Source: Argentina anserina (taxonomy: Eukaryota; Streptophyta; Magnoliopsida; Rosales; Rosaceae). From it: a stretch of DNA of 64,000 nt. The position numbers were made by a program, and so were the translations under genes. Positions 36,983 through 46,538 of this stretch are shown in pieces; the first letter of the stretch is position 1; each line of letters begins with the position of its first letter. A model generated the notes under the pieces. That model was not told where the DNA came from, searched no databases, and saw only the letters and a program-made list of their open reading frames with translations. Location: contig NC_065877.1 of assembly GCF_933775445.1 (NCBI RefSeq), positions 24,552,001 to 24,616,000 on the forward strand. Reading direction: 5' to 3'.

Positions 36983-37372
36983 GAGCATCTTCAACATACT
37001 TTATATTATAACTTTTAAGCTATTTTAGAGACTATGTTTAGCTTTTTACGAAATTAGCTAGTGATTGTACCAAATTCTCTATTATAATTTGACTTTAACT
37101 TTGAGCTATCTCACTCGAAAAATTTGTCGAGTGAGATAGCTCAAAGTTAAGTTAAAACATTTGAATTTAAAACATTTTTTGTAAGGAATTATATATAATT
37201 TATAAATAAATTTAAAATACTTTTTAGACATATAATGAATATTTTGATTCAAATTTAGCTAAAATATAAACAGCTGATATAGATGTATTTCTAAACTGGC
37301 TAGCCAAAATGACTTTTAAGCTATTTTGATTGAAATTTAACTAAAATATGGATAGCATTGCTAAAGATGCTC
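36983..37372. mobile_element. Tourist-like MITE, copy 1, TSD TAA
   Basis: Tips GAGCATCTTCAACA and the reverse complement of GAGCATCTTTAGCAA, with a TAA duplication on both sides (36980-36982 and 37373-37375). This fits a PIF/Harbinger-type MITE of 390 bp. It contains a near-perfect hairpin at about 37094-37148 that copy 2 lacks. Confidence 0.8.
37094..37148. repeat. Long hairpin inside MITE copy 1
   Basis: Arms of about 22 bp (ACTTTGAGCTATCTCACTCG and its reverse complement) are separated by roughly 10 bases. In copy 2 only one arm is present, followed by a degenerate remnant, so the second arm arose by a local inverted duplication or was lost in copy 2. Confidence 0.85.
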
Positions 37373-37400
37373 TAAATCACTATAAGTATGTAGTCGGTCA

Positions 37401-37763
37401 GAGTATTTTTAGCAGACTCTCTATTATAACTTTTTAGCTATTTTAAATAGCATTTTTGTTTTTTACGAAAAAATAGTGGCTGCACCAGACTCTCTATTAT
37501 AACTTTACTTTAACTTTGAGCTATCTCACTCGACAAATTCAAAGTTAAAACATTTGAATTTAAAATATTCTTTGTAGAGAATATACATAAATTCATAAGT
37601 AAATTTAAAATACTTTTTAGTCATGTAATTAATATTTTAAATTTAAATAAAGTTAAAATAGAAAGAACTGATAGATGTATTTCTAAATTACCTAGCCAAA
37701 ATGAATTTTAAGTTATTTTAGTTAAAATTCAACTAAAATATGACTAACATTGCTACAGATGCT
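37401..37763. mobile_element. Tourist-like MITE, copy 2
   Basis: A second copy of the same family lies directly beside copy 1 in the same orientation, 28 bp away. Tips are GAGTATTTTTAGCA and ATTGCTACAGATGCT, with TCA on both sides (37398-37400 and 37764-37766). The body aligns with copy 1 through the GCTATCTCACTCG and AATTTAAAATACTTTTTAG blocks. Confidence 0.7.
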
Positions 37764-38504
37764 TCAGAACCGAGTCTTAATGTGTATAAACTCCAAAACT
37801 CAGTGCGCGCTAATTAAAGTTAATTAGAATTTAATTTGCTCTTGGCCATTTGAGCAGACAAACTAACAAGAAATCTGGCGCGTATAAATTAACTTGTTGT
37901 TAGGCCTATGAAACTTTTTAGAATATATTGTGGTCCCGATAAAAAAATAAACAACAAATTTAATTGGGTTCTATAATTTATTTAATGGATCCTAATTACT
38001 ATCTCAAATATGAAATTCGCCCATCATATTTTACAATCTATGAACACATCCTGACCCACTTTACACCATAGTCCATGCGTTTTAATTATCTCTTTGAATT
38101 GTGCCTCTATAAGAACACGAATGATATGTCCACTATAAAGTGACCCATGAATTTGTAGATTGTAATTTAGGGCGTGATAGTTTCATTATCCTAAAGTATT
38201 TGATTTTGACTTGTAACTTAATTTTAATAATTTGATTTTGACTTGTAAGCGTTTGGCAAATTGTGGGATGAATCTAGCACAATGAATTGTGTTATTTATC
38301 TGTTTACATAGTTTTTATTTTTTTAATTGACGTTGATACTTAAAAAACCTAACCGCTAAGTCCCAGTGTCACGCACATAGTATCGCACATGTTATTACTC
38401 AATTGCCCAGTTGATTCTAAGCAAACACCATTTATAGTATAAATTACCATAGAATTATTTATTTATTTATTTGATAAACATTGGCAATTCTAAGATTTCA
38501 GTTT
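37764..38504. other. 3' flank of the O-methyltransferase gene, no other gene
   Basis: AT-rich. The part next to 38504 should be the 3' UTR. No repeat ends were recognised. Confidence 0.4.
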
Positions 38505-39685
38505 TCACACAGGGTATGCCTCAATAATGGACAGTAAAGATGGAATTTTGATGATTTTGTAGCGAGGGAAGCCAGCATGTTCCAAGATTTTCTTCCATTC
38601 ACTCTCAGTCCTCTCCTTTCCACCTAAAGTGTGTGCAATCATCAACAGATCAAACACCAAGCCTGTGTCGTCAAACATGCCAGCACCATTTGGCTCCAGA
38701 ACGATGTCCGCAATAATCACCTTGCCAGTTCTCTCCGGTATCGCCTTCCAACAGTTCTTCAATATCTTGACGCAATCATTGTCGCTCCAGTCGTGCATAA
38801 TCCACTACAATTTTTGTCCAAAATCGAGTAGCATTGTGTTAGTGTGATAATTAAATAGATACTATTTCAAAAACCATTTTCTAGCTAGTGCTGCTTTTGA
38901 ATTACCTTCATGAAAATTGCATCAGTGTTTGGTATACTACCCTCATCAAACATGTCACCTCCAACATGCGACACCCCATGGTACATCGGCGCTGTTGCAA
39001 CTACATGTGGTAGATCAAAGTTGATGCCCTTAACGCTGGGATACGCCTTCACAATCTCTGCCACTGCGCTTCCAGTCCCACCGCCAACATCCACCAGTGT
39101 TGCTGTATCATCAAACCCACCCTTATAGCCGGACAGTATCGCTTTCATCGTAATTATAGCAGTACACGCCATTCCGTCGTTGAACAATCGGTTGAACTCG
39201 GGGTTTTCAGAGCATAATTGCCATATAATTCGATCATGGGCTTTCTCAAAAGCGCATGAGCCACCTTGCTTGACGCACTGGCTGAAACAATGCCATGGAG
39301 CCATCAGAGTAGCATCAGTCTCCAAGAGAAGCATCGGAACTAGTGTGAGCTCTGAGTCACGCAAGAGCCATCTAGACGAGGGAGTCAATCCGTAGAGGGT
39401 TTCATCGGAATCTTCACCATCATAATGTGCGGTGAAGATTTTCCGGCGGACCAGCAACCGCATGATGCGAGAGAGGCATGTGATATCGGGACCGGGTGAA
39501 GAAGAGTCGAAGGACGATGCTATTTCAGACAAAGTCAATGCATGACCACGAGAGTGTATGATATCTGGTATGCGGAGCTCCACGGCACATTTCAAGGCCA
39601 TGGAATCTACAAAGCTGAACATGTACTTCCATACATCTGCTTGGCCTCTTAGAGTTGCTTCATCGAATTCCATAGCTGCTTCCAT
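38505..39685 (-). CDS. Plant class II O-methyltransferase (SAM-dependent)
   Basis: Two exons, 39685-38906 and 38804-38505, separated by a GT-AG intron of 101 bp. They give 359 residues, the normal family length. It transfers a methyl group from S-adenosylmethionine to a hydroxyl of a small aromatic metabolite in the cytosol. Seen: an N-terminal dimerisation region (about 10-110); FEKAHD at 146-151; the SAM-binding loop LVDVGGGTGS at 197-206; GINFDLPHV at 220-228; catalytic His264 in IMHDWSD at the start of exon 2; and GGKERTESEWKK near the C-terminus. The sequence is closest in character to norcoclaurine 6-, xanthohumol 4- and acetylserotonin-type enzymes rather than to caffeic acid enzymes, but the substrate cannot be read from sequence. 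A TATA-like stretch (TATATACATG on the minus strand) lies near 39730. A decayed relative lies 3 kb away. No lesion is seen. Confidence 0.93.
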
Positions 39686-40271
39686 TTTAAATTTTGGATA
39701 TGTGTGGAATCAAGTGTTCTAACATGTATATAAAGAGAGGAATAACTCATAGCACCAACCACCCGATATATTAAATGTCACCTAAAAACTAAAAAGTAAG
39801 GGCTCGTTCGGTTCGGTGCATTAAATTTGAAAAACTAAAGAAACATGTTTTTGGAAACAATCTCAGAATTGTGAGTAAACATCGGAAACGACCTTTTCAC
39901 GTTTTTATTGTTTTTGAAAACAACCCGCCCCACAATTGAAGCACATCTCTTCTCTTCTTTGTTGCCCTTTATCTTTTTCTCTTCAAATTTCTAATTGGAC
40001 TTCTCATTTTCTCATCTACTGTATCTATCTGTCGTCTCTTCAACCCACTTTTCAAATCAATTGAATCATGTATAATCATGTAGTCGATCGATCAAAGGGT
40101 TTTGAAAGCCCTTGAGGCAGATCTATGATATATGGATGATTTAGTGAGAAAGCTGCACCATTTTTCTGCTCAATGAAGAAATTGAGAATAAGAACACAGA
40201 GAATTGGGGAGAAATTTCTCTTTGATTGATATTCTTGATGATTTACAATTGAGATGAGAACCTATATAAAT
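39686..40271. other. Upstream region of the O-methyltransferase, partly repeat-like
   Basis: Near 39800 the text GGGCTCGTTCGGTTCGG resembles one end of common plant MITEs, but a partner end was not found. No gene is seen. Confidence 0.35.
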
Positions 40272-40750
40272 TAGGGGTGGGCATAAAAAATGGAAATTCC
40301 GATCCCGTCCCGCTTCATTCTAGTGGGATGGGACGTGAGACGAATAATTTATATCCCGCTTCGTCCCGTCCCGTCCCACCTTTAATGAAAATTTAAAAAT
40401 TTATATATATTTGTATCAAAATGAAACTAATTTATGTTCTTAATAACTCTAAAATTATATCAACTCAAATAATAATGGTAATTTATAATATTTTGAACAT
40501 AATATGCATTTTTTTTGTTAAAATTTCATTATTAAATATTACTTTGTTATGAAAAAATAAAAATATAGATTTTTATTTAACTTCATAAAAAGGTGGGATT
40601 TGTCCCGTCCCGTCCCAACCGGGATTAATCCCGAGTGGGATGCATTCTTAAAAACCCTCGTCCCGTCCCGATCCCGTCCCGATTCAAAAGAGTGGGACGG
40701 GACGTGGGATGAGCTCCGTCCCGTCCCATCCCGTCCCGTGCCCACCCCTA
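40272..40750. mobile_element. hAT-type MITE with G-rich subterminal repeats, TSD ATATAAAT
   Basis: 479 bp. The ends are TAGGGGTGGGCA and its exact reverse complement. A perfect 8-bp duplication, ATATAAAT, flanks it (40264-40271 and 40751-40758), diagnostic of hAT elements. Both ends carry arrays of CCCGTCC/GGGACGG words; the centre is AT-rich. Frames over these arrays on both strands are artefacts. Confidence 0.93.
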
Positions 40751-40983
40751 ATATAAATACACACAGACTACAAGCAAAAAACAACTATAGAAGCTATGCA
40801 GTGTAGGCACCAACGCACTGGTGCCAAGATTAAGGCAAAACAAAGGAGGCTCTGTAGCAGAAAAACAGGAAAGCATGTCGGTTGAAAAGCAACAATCACA
40901 TCCACAGATAAGTCAACCAACCAAACTCTCTAGAGCTAAGTGAACCAAACTAGAGCCTTAAACTCTACATAGCACGGAAGCTT

Positions 40984-41681
40984 GGTTGGACGACCGATTC
41001 CCGCTTCGGAAGCGGAAGCGGGAGCGGAAGCGCTCGGAAGCGCGGGGAAGCGCGACGGAAGCGCGATTCCGAAAAAGGTGGGTTTGGAAGCGCGGCGGAA
41101 GCGTTGGCTTCCAAATTGGAAGCGCGACGGAAGCGTTGGCTTCTAAATTGGAAACTCGATGGAAGCGTTAGCTTCCAAATTGGAAGCGCGGCGGAAGCAT
41201 TGACTTCCATCCAAATTGGAAGTGTGATTCCTTCTCTACCTCTATTTCATCAATCAATGTCTTGAGACTCTTCTTGTCGTCTCATCTTCTTATTTATTCC
41301 TTTAAGCGGTTAAAGATGATCATCATCAATCAATCTAATATGTGTCAGAAATAAGGGGGAGAGATATCAGGAAAATCTAGATGAGAGAGATATAGAGAGA
41401 AGACAGAGAGTTGTGGACAGATATGAAAAAAAAATCCATATGAGAAAGAGAGACAGAGGGAAGACGAACCTTTCTTTATTATCAATTTCATCTAAGTGAT
41501 ATCTCTTTGACTTGCACGTGTTCAACACCTTCACACTATGTTGTACATTCTTTTGTTTGAATTTTGAAATGAAGCTTTAATAATGCTATAATTAAAGATA
41601 ATCATGGGTTAGAAAATAAGTCATTAATAGTTATCCAGTTATTTTAATACTAGATAAAATAATTAAAAAATAAAATATAAA

Positions 41682-41717
<36 letters not shown>

Positions 41718-41815
41718 CTGACGCTTCCAAAACGCACCCGCTTCCTTAATTTTTAGAAAAAAAACGCTTCCGCATTTCCAAACGCTTCGCTTCCACGTAC
41801 CCGCACCCGATTCCA
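40984..41815. mobile_element. Putative MITE with GGAAGCG arrays at both ends
   Basis: The left 240 bp contain more than fifteen GGAAGCG-type heptamers (about 41004-41225). Inverted copies (CGCTTCC) recur at about 41720-41795. The middle is AT-rich with a TA microsatellite. The left end has ACCGATTCCCGCTTC and the right end GCACCCGATTCCATG, which suggests one element, but clear tips and a target duplication were not found. Confidence 0.5.
41687..41713. repeat. (TA)n microsatellite
   Basis: About 13 TA units within the AT-rich centre of the GGAAGCG element. Confidence 0.9.
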
Positions 41816-42077
41816 TGCAGTCTAGGTCATACATCTCTGTTTCGTGTGTGTGGTTTTATAGGCCTCCGTTGGGCTCATTAGGGTTAGGGTTTTGGGTTTT
41901 TGAAGTCCCATTATATTACGGATATGCCATCGTCTCCAAAACCCAAACGTGGGCCTAAAGTCGGATTCGTGATTGTGGGCTAGTCCTGTATGAAGACATT
42001 TTTAACCTTTTTTGAATTTTGATGAATACAGTATATCTCAATATATTTCTCTTTTTATGGAAATCAAATGGTTGCAG

Positions 42078-42166
42078 ATTGCGATTGGTGTTGTACCCTC
42101 TTTAACAAGGGACTTTGCTTCACTTCAGAACAAGATTGTAACCATTACTGCACTCCGGATCCTTAG
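42078..42166 (+). pseudogene. Orphan second exon of a cysteine-rich peptide gene
   Basis: After a good acceptor (GGTTGCAG) an 89-base segment encodes a 28-residue tail with six cysteines in the order C-x2-CC-x7-C-x7-C-x3-C, ending TPDP and TAG (42164-42166). Visible pieces are CDWCCTLFNKGLCF and CNHYCTPDP. The acceptor phase (one base carried over) equals that of the complete peptide gene at 42825. No first exon with a signal peptide is found upstream; instead the GGAAGCG element lies there, so the gene is probably broken. It resembles secreted defensin-like or knottin peptides by cysteine density only. Confidence 0.5.
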
Positions 42167-42747
42167 TTAGGTAGCTAGCTATGGTCAAATGTCTGTATTG
42201 TTTCTCTAAATTAAAGTAAAATAAATGGATGTGTTAAGGGAGTTTCCTTGATCAATTGCAAAGAACATGATTCGTATATGCAATGTCTCGAGAGAAGTCT
42301 CCTTTGATCATCCCCTTAAAAGAGAGATTTTCTATAACTGCCCGAAACATGTTACTTGGACAATGAGCTAGTCCTTAAATCGCTTTTATAATGTAAGTGG
42401 GAGTGTGAATTGGGAGGAGACATGACCCAAAAAATGAAAATTTCACTCCCCTATCCTTTGCGAGTGCTATACCAAATTGATGATTGAATCTCCTCTCTTG
42501 AGTATCAAGTTAATTTGAGTATGTTACTTCATGGTTGATCCATATAAGGGCGCACAATCTACTAAGAAAGTAAGAGAGTGGAAAAATCTAAACTAGCTAA
42601 AAATGAAAGCTTCTCCTGGTCTGAATCAAATCTCCTTCAGTGACTAATTATAAGATGTAAATGAGAAATTCTTTTGATAGGCAACTAGCTAATACTAGTC
42701 TATTGTTTGATTCTTTGCGTATATGTATTCCACATAATCATCAGTGT

Positions 42748-42755
42748 TATATATA
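42748..42755 (+). promoter_or_regulatory. Putative TATA box of the peptide gene
   Basis: TATATATA about 70 bp upstream of the ATG at 42825. This distance would allow a leader of roughly 40 bases. Confidence 0.5.
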
Positions 42756-42824
42756 CATCAACCTCACAGGTTGTTATGTATCATCATCAAAGGAAATCAT
42801 CTGCAAGATATCCCACAAACATCA

Positions 42825-43288
42825 ATGGCAACAAGAACATCAATCAAAGTGATATTTGCTGTCTTTTGCTTCGCAGCCATCCTGGCTCTTGCAAACTGTA
42901 AGTATCTTACTGATCTTAGTATTTTTCTTTTGTAACTTGGTTCTCCATTTCTCCAGTTCGCTTTACGATATATGTACTATCTAACATTGTTGAAGCTACA
43001 CCCCATATTTCTTCATCACTTCAATCAAAAGTGTAGAACAAATTTATAGTCCTAAAATGACTTGTTCTTAAGTTCTATTCCATTGTGAATTTGAATGTTT
43101 CTGTTTCAATATGACACACAGGCAAGGCAAGCAATATCAATAGCGAAACTCTTACCAACCGCATGGAATACGATCGTCCATTTTATAAGAGCATTGAGAA
43201 AATACATATTTGTGACTATCAGTGTATTAAAGCCGGTTGTTACTTTTGTTGTAAAGTTAAACTTAGTTTCGTCAACACTCTCCTTTAA
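42825..43288 (+). CDS. Small secreted cysteine-rich peptide, 3' end merged with a Copia end
   Basis: Two exons, 42825-42897 and 43122-43288, joined by a GT-AG intron (GTAAGT donor, GACACACAG acceptor), give 79 residues. Residues 1-24 form a classic signal peptide (core VIFAVFCFAAILALA), so the product should enter the secretory pathway. The mature part has Cys25 and then a C-terminal cluster, CDYQCIKAGCYFCC. Upstream, TATATATA (about 42748-42755) lies about 70 bp before the ATG. I do not recognise the family. It shares intron phase and a C-x2-CC motif with the orphan exon at 42078. Oddity: from about 43270 the exon overlaps the polypurine tract and LTR start of the minus-strand Copia element, so the last residues and the stop codon are transposon-derived and the original C-terminus is probably lost. 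Alternatively the second exon is entirely LTR and the match is chance. Confidence 0.55.
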
Positions 43289-43401
43289 GTTGGTTTCAAA
43301 AAATTGATTGAACCAAGTTTGGATAAAATGTGCAGAAAAGGAACAGTTGCCAATACCTTGGTAAAAATATCAGCCAACTGATTTTGACTGCGAGTGTAAA
43401 C
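43278..43401 (-). pseudogene. Copia polyprotein, C-terminal end
   Basis: Encodes the conserved tail of the RNase H region (QLADIFTK and downstream), ending in a stop next to the polypurine tract. It is separated from the rest of the RNase H by solo LTR 4. Confidence 0.85.
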
Positions 43402-44694
43402 TGTGAGACCCTGACCCGATTTATATGAAAGTGAAACCGAAACCAAGATACGAAAACCATGGCTTCATAAGACAGACAGTGAAAGGAGAAGATTAAAGTG
43501 GGAGACAGAGATGAGCCAAGACATGAATCGAGACTTTACGGAGATCCCCCTCTTCCTCCCCCTCGCCCTCGAAATTTCTACAATTATAAAATCAGAGATT
43601 GTATGGAGTATATGTATAGATACATGTACCGTAGTATTATCATTACAATCAACTTAAAGTAACCAGTGAATTTGTCAACCCCAAATTATTTCCTTCTTTA
43701 ATAGGAGATGGCACCACGCAGTGAGCACCACTGACCTTAATATATAAATGAACCAATTTCAGCCCCAATTTCATGATTGTAAACACAATAATATAGTAAT
43801 ACCATCTATCCGGCTCGTCCTTCATATCACCAAAACCTCTCAAGCAAATATAGTTTAATCTTTTATCATGTACAGTACATATTTCCGGTCTTCAATTATA
43901 ACTAGTACCTTAACAATTAAACCAATTGCACAAAGCAGCGACCTACTTGACCAGCACAGTTTTAGTGTAGAGTAAACTACTCAGAACCTAATAATACATG
44001 ATCTCGAACTCTAGAATCAAGTACTAGTACGCAAAGTTCAAATCTACAATATCACTCCACAGAGACCATAGTTCAAATTGACTACACATTGTTTTCACAT
44101 TCACAACCTACAAACATTAGAACTACTTAAGCCTTGTAGTTCAACAGACTATAGCCCTTATTAATTAAAATTTGATGATCAAGCTTAGTTAGTCATCCAA
44201 TATATATAAGTTGAAGCCTCCCAATTAATGCAGAATGCAGAGGACAGACAAGAAACCAAAATTTATTCCCAAGCACTAACCTGGCCTGAGAAACACTGCT
44301 TGATATTCCTTGAACATTATGACTCACAACACACACAGTAACATTAACAAGTGAGCACACAAAGGGCTATACAGGACTTTTTTTTTTTTTGGAAGTGATC
44401 TGGTTAATCCTTATCACCAACCATAATCATTGAAACACAAGAAAGTGGCCTAGATGGTATGACATAATACTTATATAGTACCATCCAAAACAACATCACA
44501 TGAGTAAAATACATCCACATTCTTCATGCCAATGTTAGCTAAAACTTGATTCCAAGTAATCTGTTTACCTGGTTTAATCCCAAGGATACCAGCAGCAAAT
44601 AATCACTCGACTGCCATTTCTGTTTAAGCACAAAGCAGTCTGCAACTGAGAGTATTTTACCAAGCTTCCCACTTTTTTTTTCCACCACTTTATC

Positions 44695-45010
44695 CTAGTT
44701 AGGCCCAATACCCTCTCGAATCAAGGCCATTGAGAACACCCCGAACAAGCGGTTAACCTCGTATTAAGGCCAACAAAGACACCCCGTGCTACGCGGATTC
44801 CCAATCGGGTTTTGGGTCTTTCACCCTAACAAGACACAATCCCGTATTATTATTTTCCCCACCTAACCAAATTCATACTGAGTTAGGACTTTTTGCTCGC
44901 ATTATGGTCACTGAGCACACCCCATACTAAGTGGATTATCGGTTGGGTTTCGGGTCTTTCACCCTAGGGAGACACAATCCCTTCTTAATTATTTATCCCG
45001 GGCCTAACCG
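44695..45010. repeat. Imperfect tandem repeat within solo LTR 4
   Basis: Two units of about 150-170 bp share GGTCTTTCACCCTA, GACACAATCCC and CCTAACC words. Confidence 0.7.
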
Positions 45011-45339
45011 GATTTAAGCACATCACTTACTTGATTACTGCTGGATACTTTTGCATTTGTTCATCCACAACAAGATAAACTAATCAGAAATTTTCAGACC
45101 TCAAATTTAAGACTGAAAACATGTAAATCATATAGATGAAATTCATTTAAATATAATTATAGGTCACCATTCTAAGTAAATATGTTCATAAGAATCTATA
45201 GATATATTAAAATAGTAAAAGGGAAGCAGACCAGTAAGGACAGTACCCGGAAGTAGTGATTCAAGGATGCTCTGTTGATCAGATTGAAGGATATACATAT
45301 ACCACTATATATATAAATGCATAGCGATATGCCACTAAT

Positions 45340-45878
45340 TAGGGGTGGGCACGGGACGGGATGGAACGGGACGGAGCTCATCCCACTCTTTTGAATCGGG
45401 ACGGGATCGGGACGGGACGAGGGTTTTTAAGAATGCATCCCACTCGGGATTAATCCCGGTTGGGACGGACGGGATCGGGACGGGACGGGACAAATCCCAC
45501 CTTTTTATGAAGTTAAATAAAAACCTATATTTTTATTTTTATTTTTCATAACAAAGTAACATTCAATAATGAAATTTTAACAAAAAATGTATATTATGTT
45601 CAAAAATATTATAAATTATCATTATTATTTGAGTTGATATAATTTTAGAGTTATTAAGAACATAAATTAGTTTCATTTTGATACAAATATATAAGAATTT
45701 TTAAGTTTTCATTAAAGGTGGGACGGGACGGGACGAAGCGGGATATAAATTATTCGTCCCACGTCTCATTCCACTATTATGAAGCGGGACGGGATCAGGA
45801 CGGGACGAACGTTTTTAGACCTCTGTTCCGTCCCGTCCCTATGAAATTCGGGACGGGATCGGGATTTCCATTTTTTAT
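45340..45878. mobile_element. Second copy of the hAT MITE, inverted, one tip missing
   Basis: Same family as 40272-40750 in the opposite orientation. The left tip TAGGGGTGGGCA is intact. The right end stops at CCATTTTTTAT, exactly where the terminal 11 bp would begin, and no 8-bp duplication remains. It carries more GGGACGG words than the first copy. Confidence 0.85.
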
Positions 45879-46283
45879 AATACACATTTGTAGTCAGTGA
45901 ACGTAAAGGAAAAAGAAATATATACCCTCCAATAAACAAGTACGAACATTAGGTCAACTCCATGCGCATCTGTCATTTCATCACAACCTCATGGTTCCTT
46001 TAACCTGTAAAAGAACCAATTCTGCAAATTATTCAGAATAGTAACAGTGTCTAGGGTTTACAACTCATCTTCCCACGTTGAAACAATTATGGGATTATAT
46101 CCCTCCCCCATCAATTTGTTTAATTCATGTTTAATTTTTTTTTTTCAAAAATACATACAATAGTACACACTTCATGAAATAAAATGCTCCCAAAATGACT
46201 AATCACTACATTAAAAAAAATAGTTATGTCCTCACGTTGCTAATGTTATAATTAACACACTTTTTAAATTACGGGTTATCACA

Positions 46284-46538
46284 TAAATAGTTTGAATTAT
46301 CTTACTTTGCGCCTGATTACGAACATAATGACAATCAACTTCAATGTGTTTTGTTCTCTCATGAAAAACAAAATTTGAAGCTATGTGTGCATAGCAGCTT
46401 GATTGTCATATTGAAGATTCAAAGGTTGAGAGGTCTTGCAACCAAGATCCTCAAGTAGACACTTGAGCCAAATAAGTTCACAAACAGCAGAAGCCATGTC
46501 ACGATACTCAGCTTCTGCACTAGATCGAGCAATAACAG
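46284..46538 (-). pseudogene. Copia RNase H fragment
   Basis: The minus strand encodes the hallmark ARSSAEAEYRDMA and YDNQAAMH, then, past an internal stop, FHERTKH-like and VDCH-like blocks. It is bounded on both sides by solo LTRs 4 and 5. Confidence 0.9.

Larger units (their letters stand above)
43402..46283 (+). mobile_element. Solo LTR 4, TSD TAAAC/TAAAT
   Basis: 2882 bp, starting TGTGAGACCCTGACC and ending ACGGGTTATCACA. The flanking 5-mers TAAAC (43397-43401) and TAAAT (46284-46288) match at four of five bases. The sequence on either side is continuous Copia RNase H coding, which confirms the insertion. It contains a hAT MITE at 45340-45878 and a tandem repeat at 44695-45010. There is no coding region. 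Confidence 0.85.

Noticed and set aside
38910..39395. Forward frames antisense to the O-methyltransferase
   Set aside because: Shadows of the real coding strand, which carries all family motifs.
40600..40806. Forward and reverse frames rich in RPVPSRP or GRDGTG
   Set aside because: They are translations of the GGGACGG arrays of a hAT MITE; the same happens at 45345-45551.
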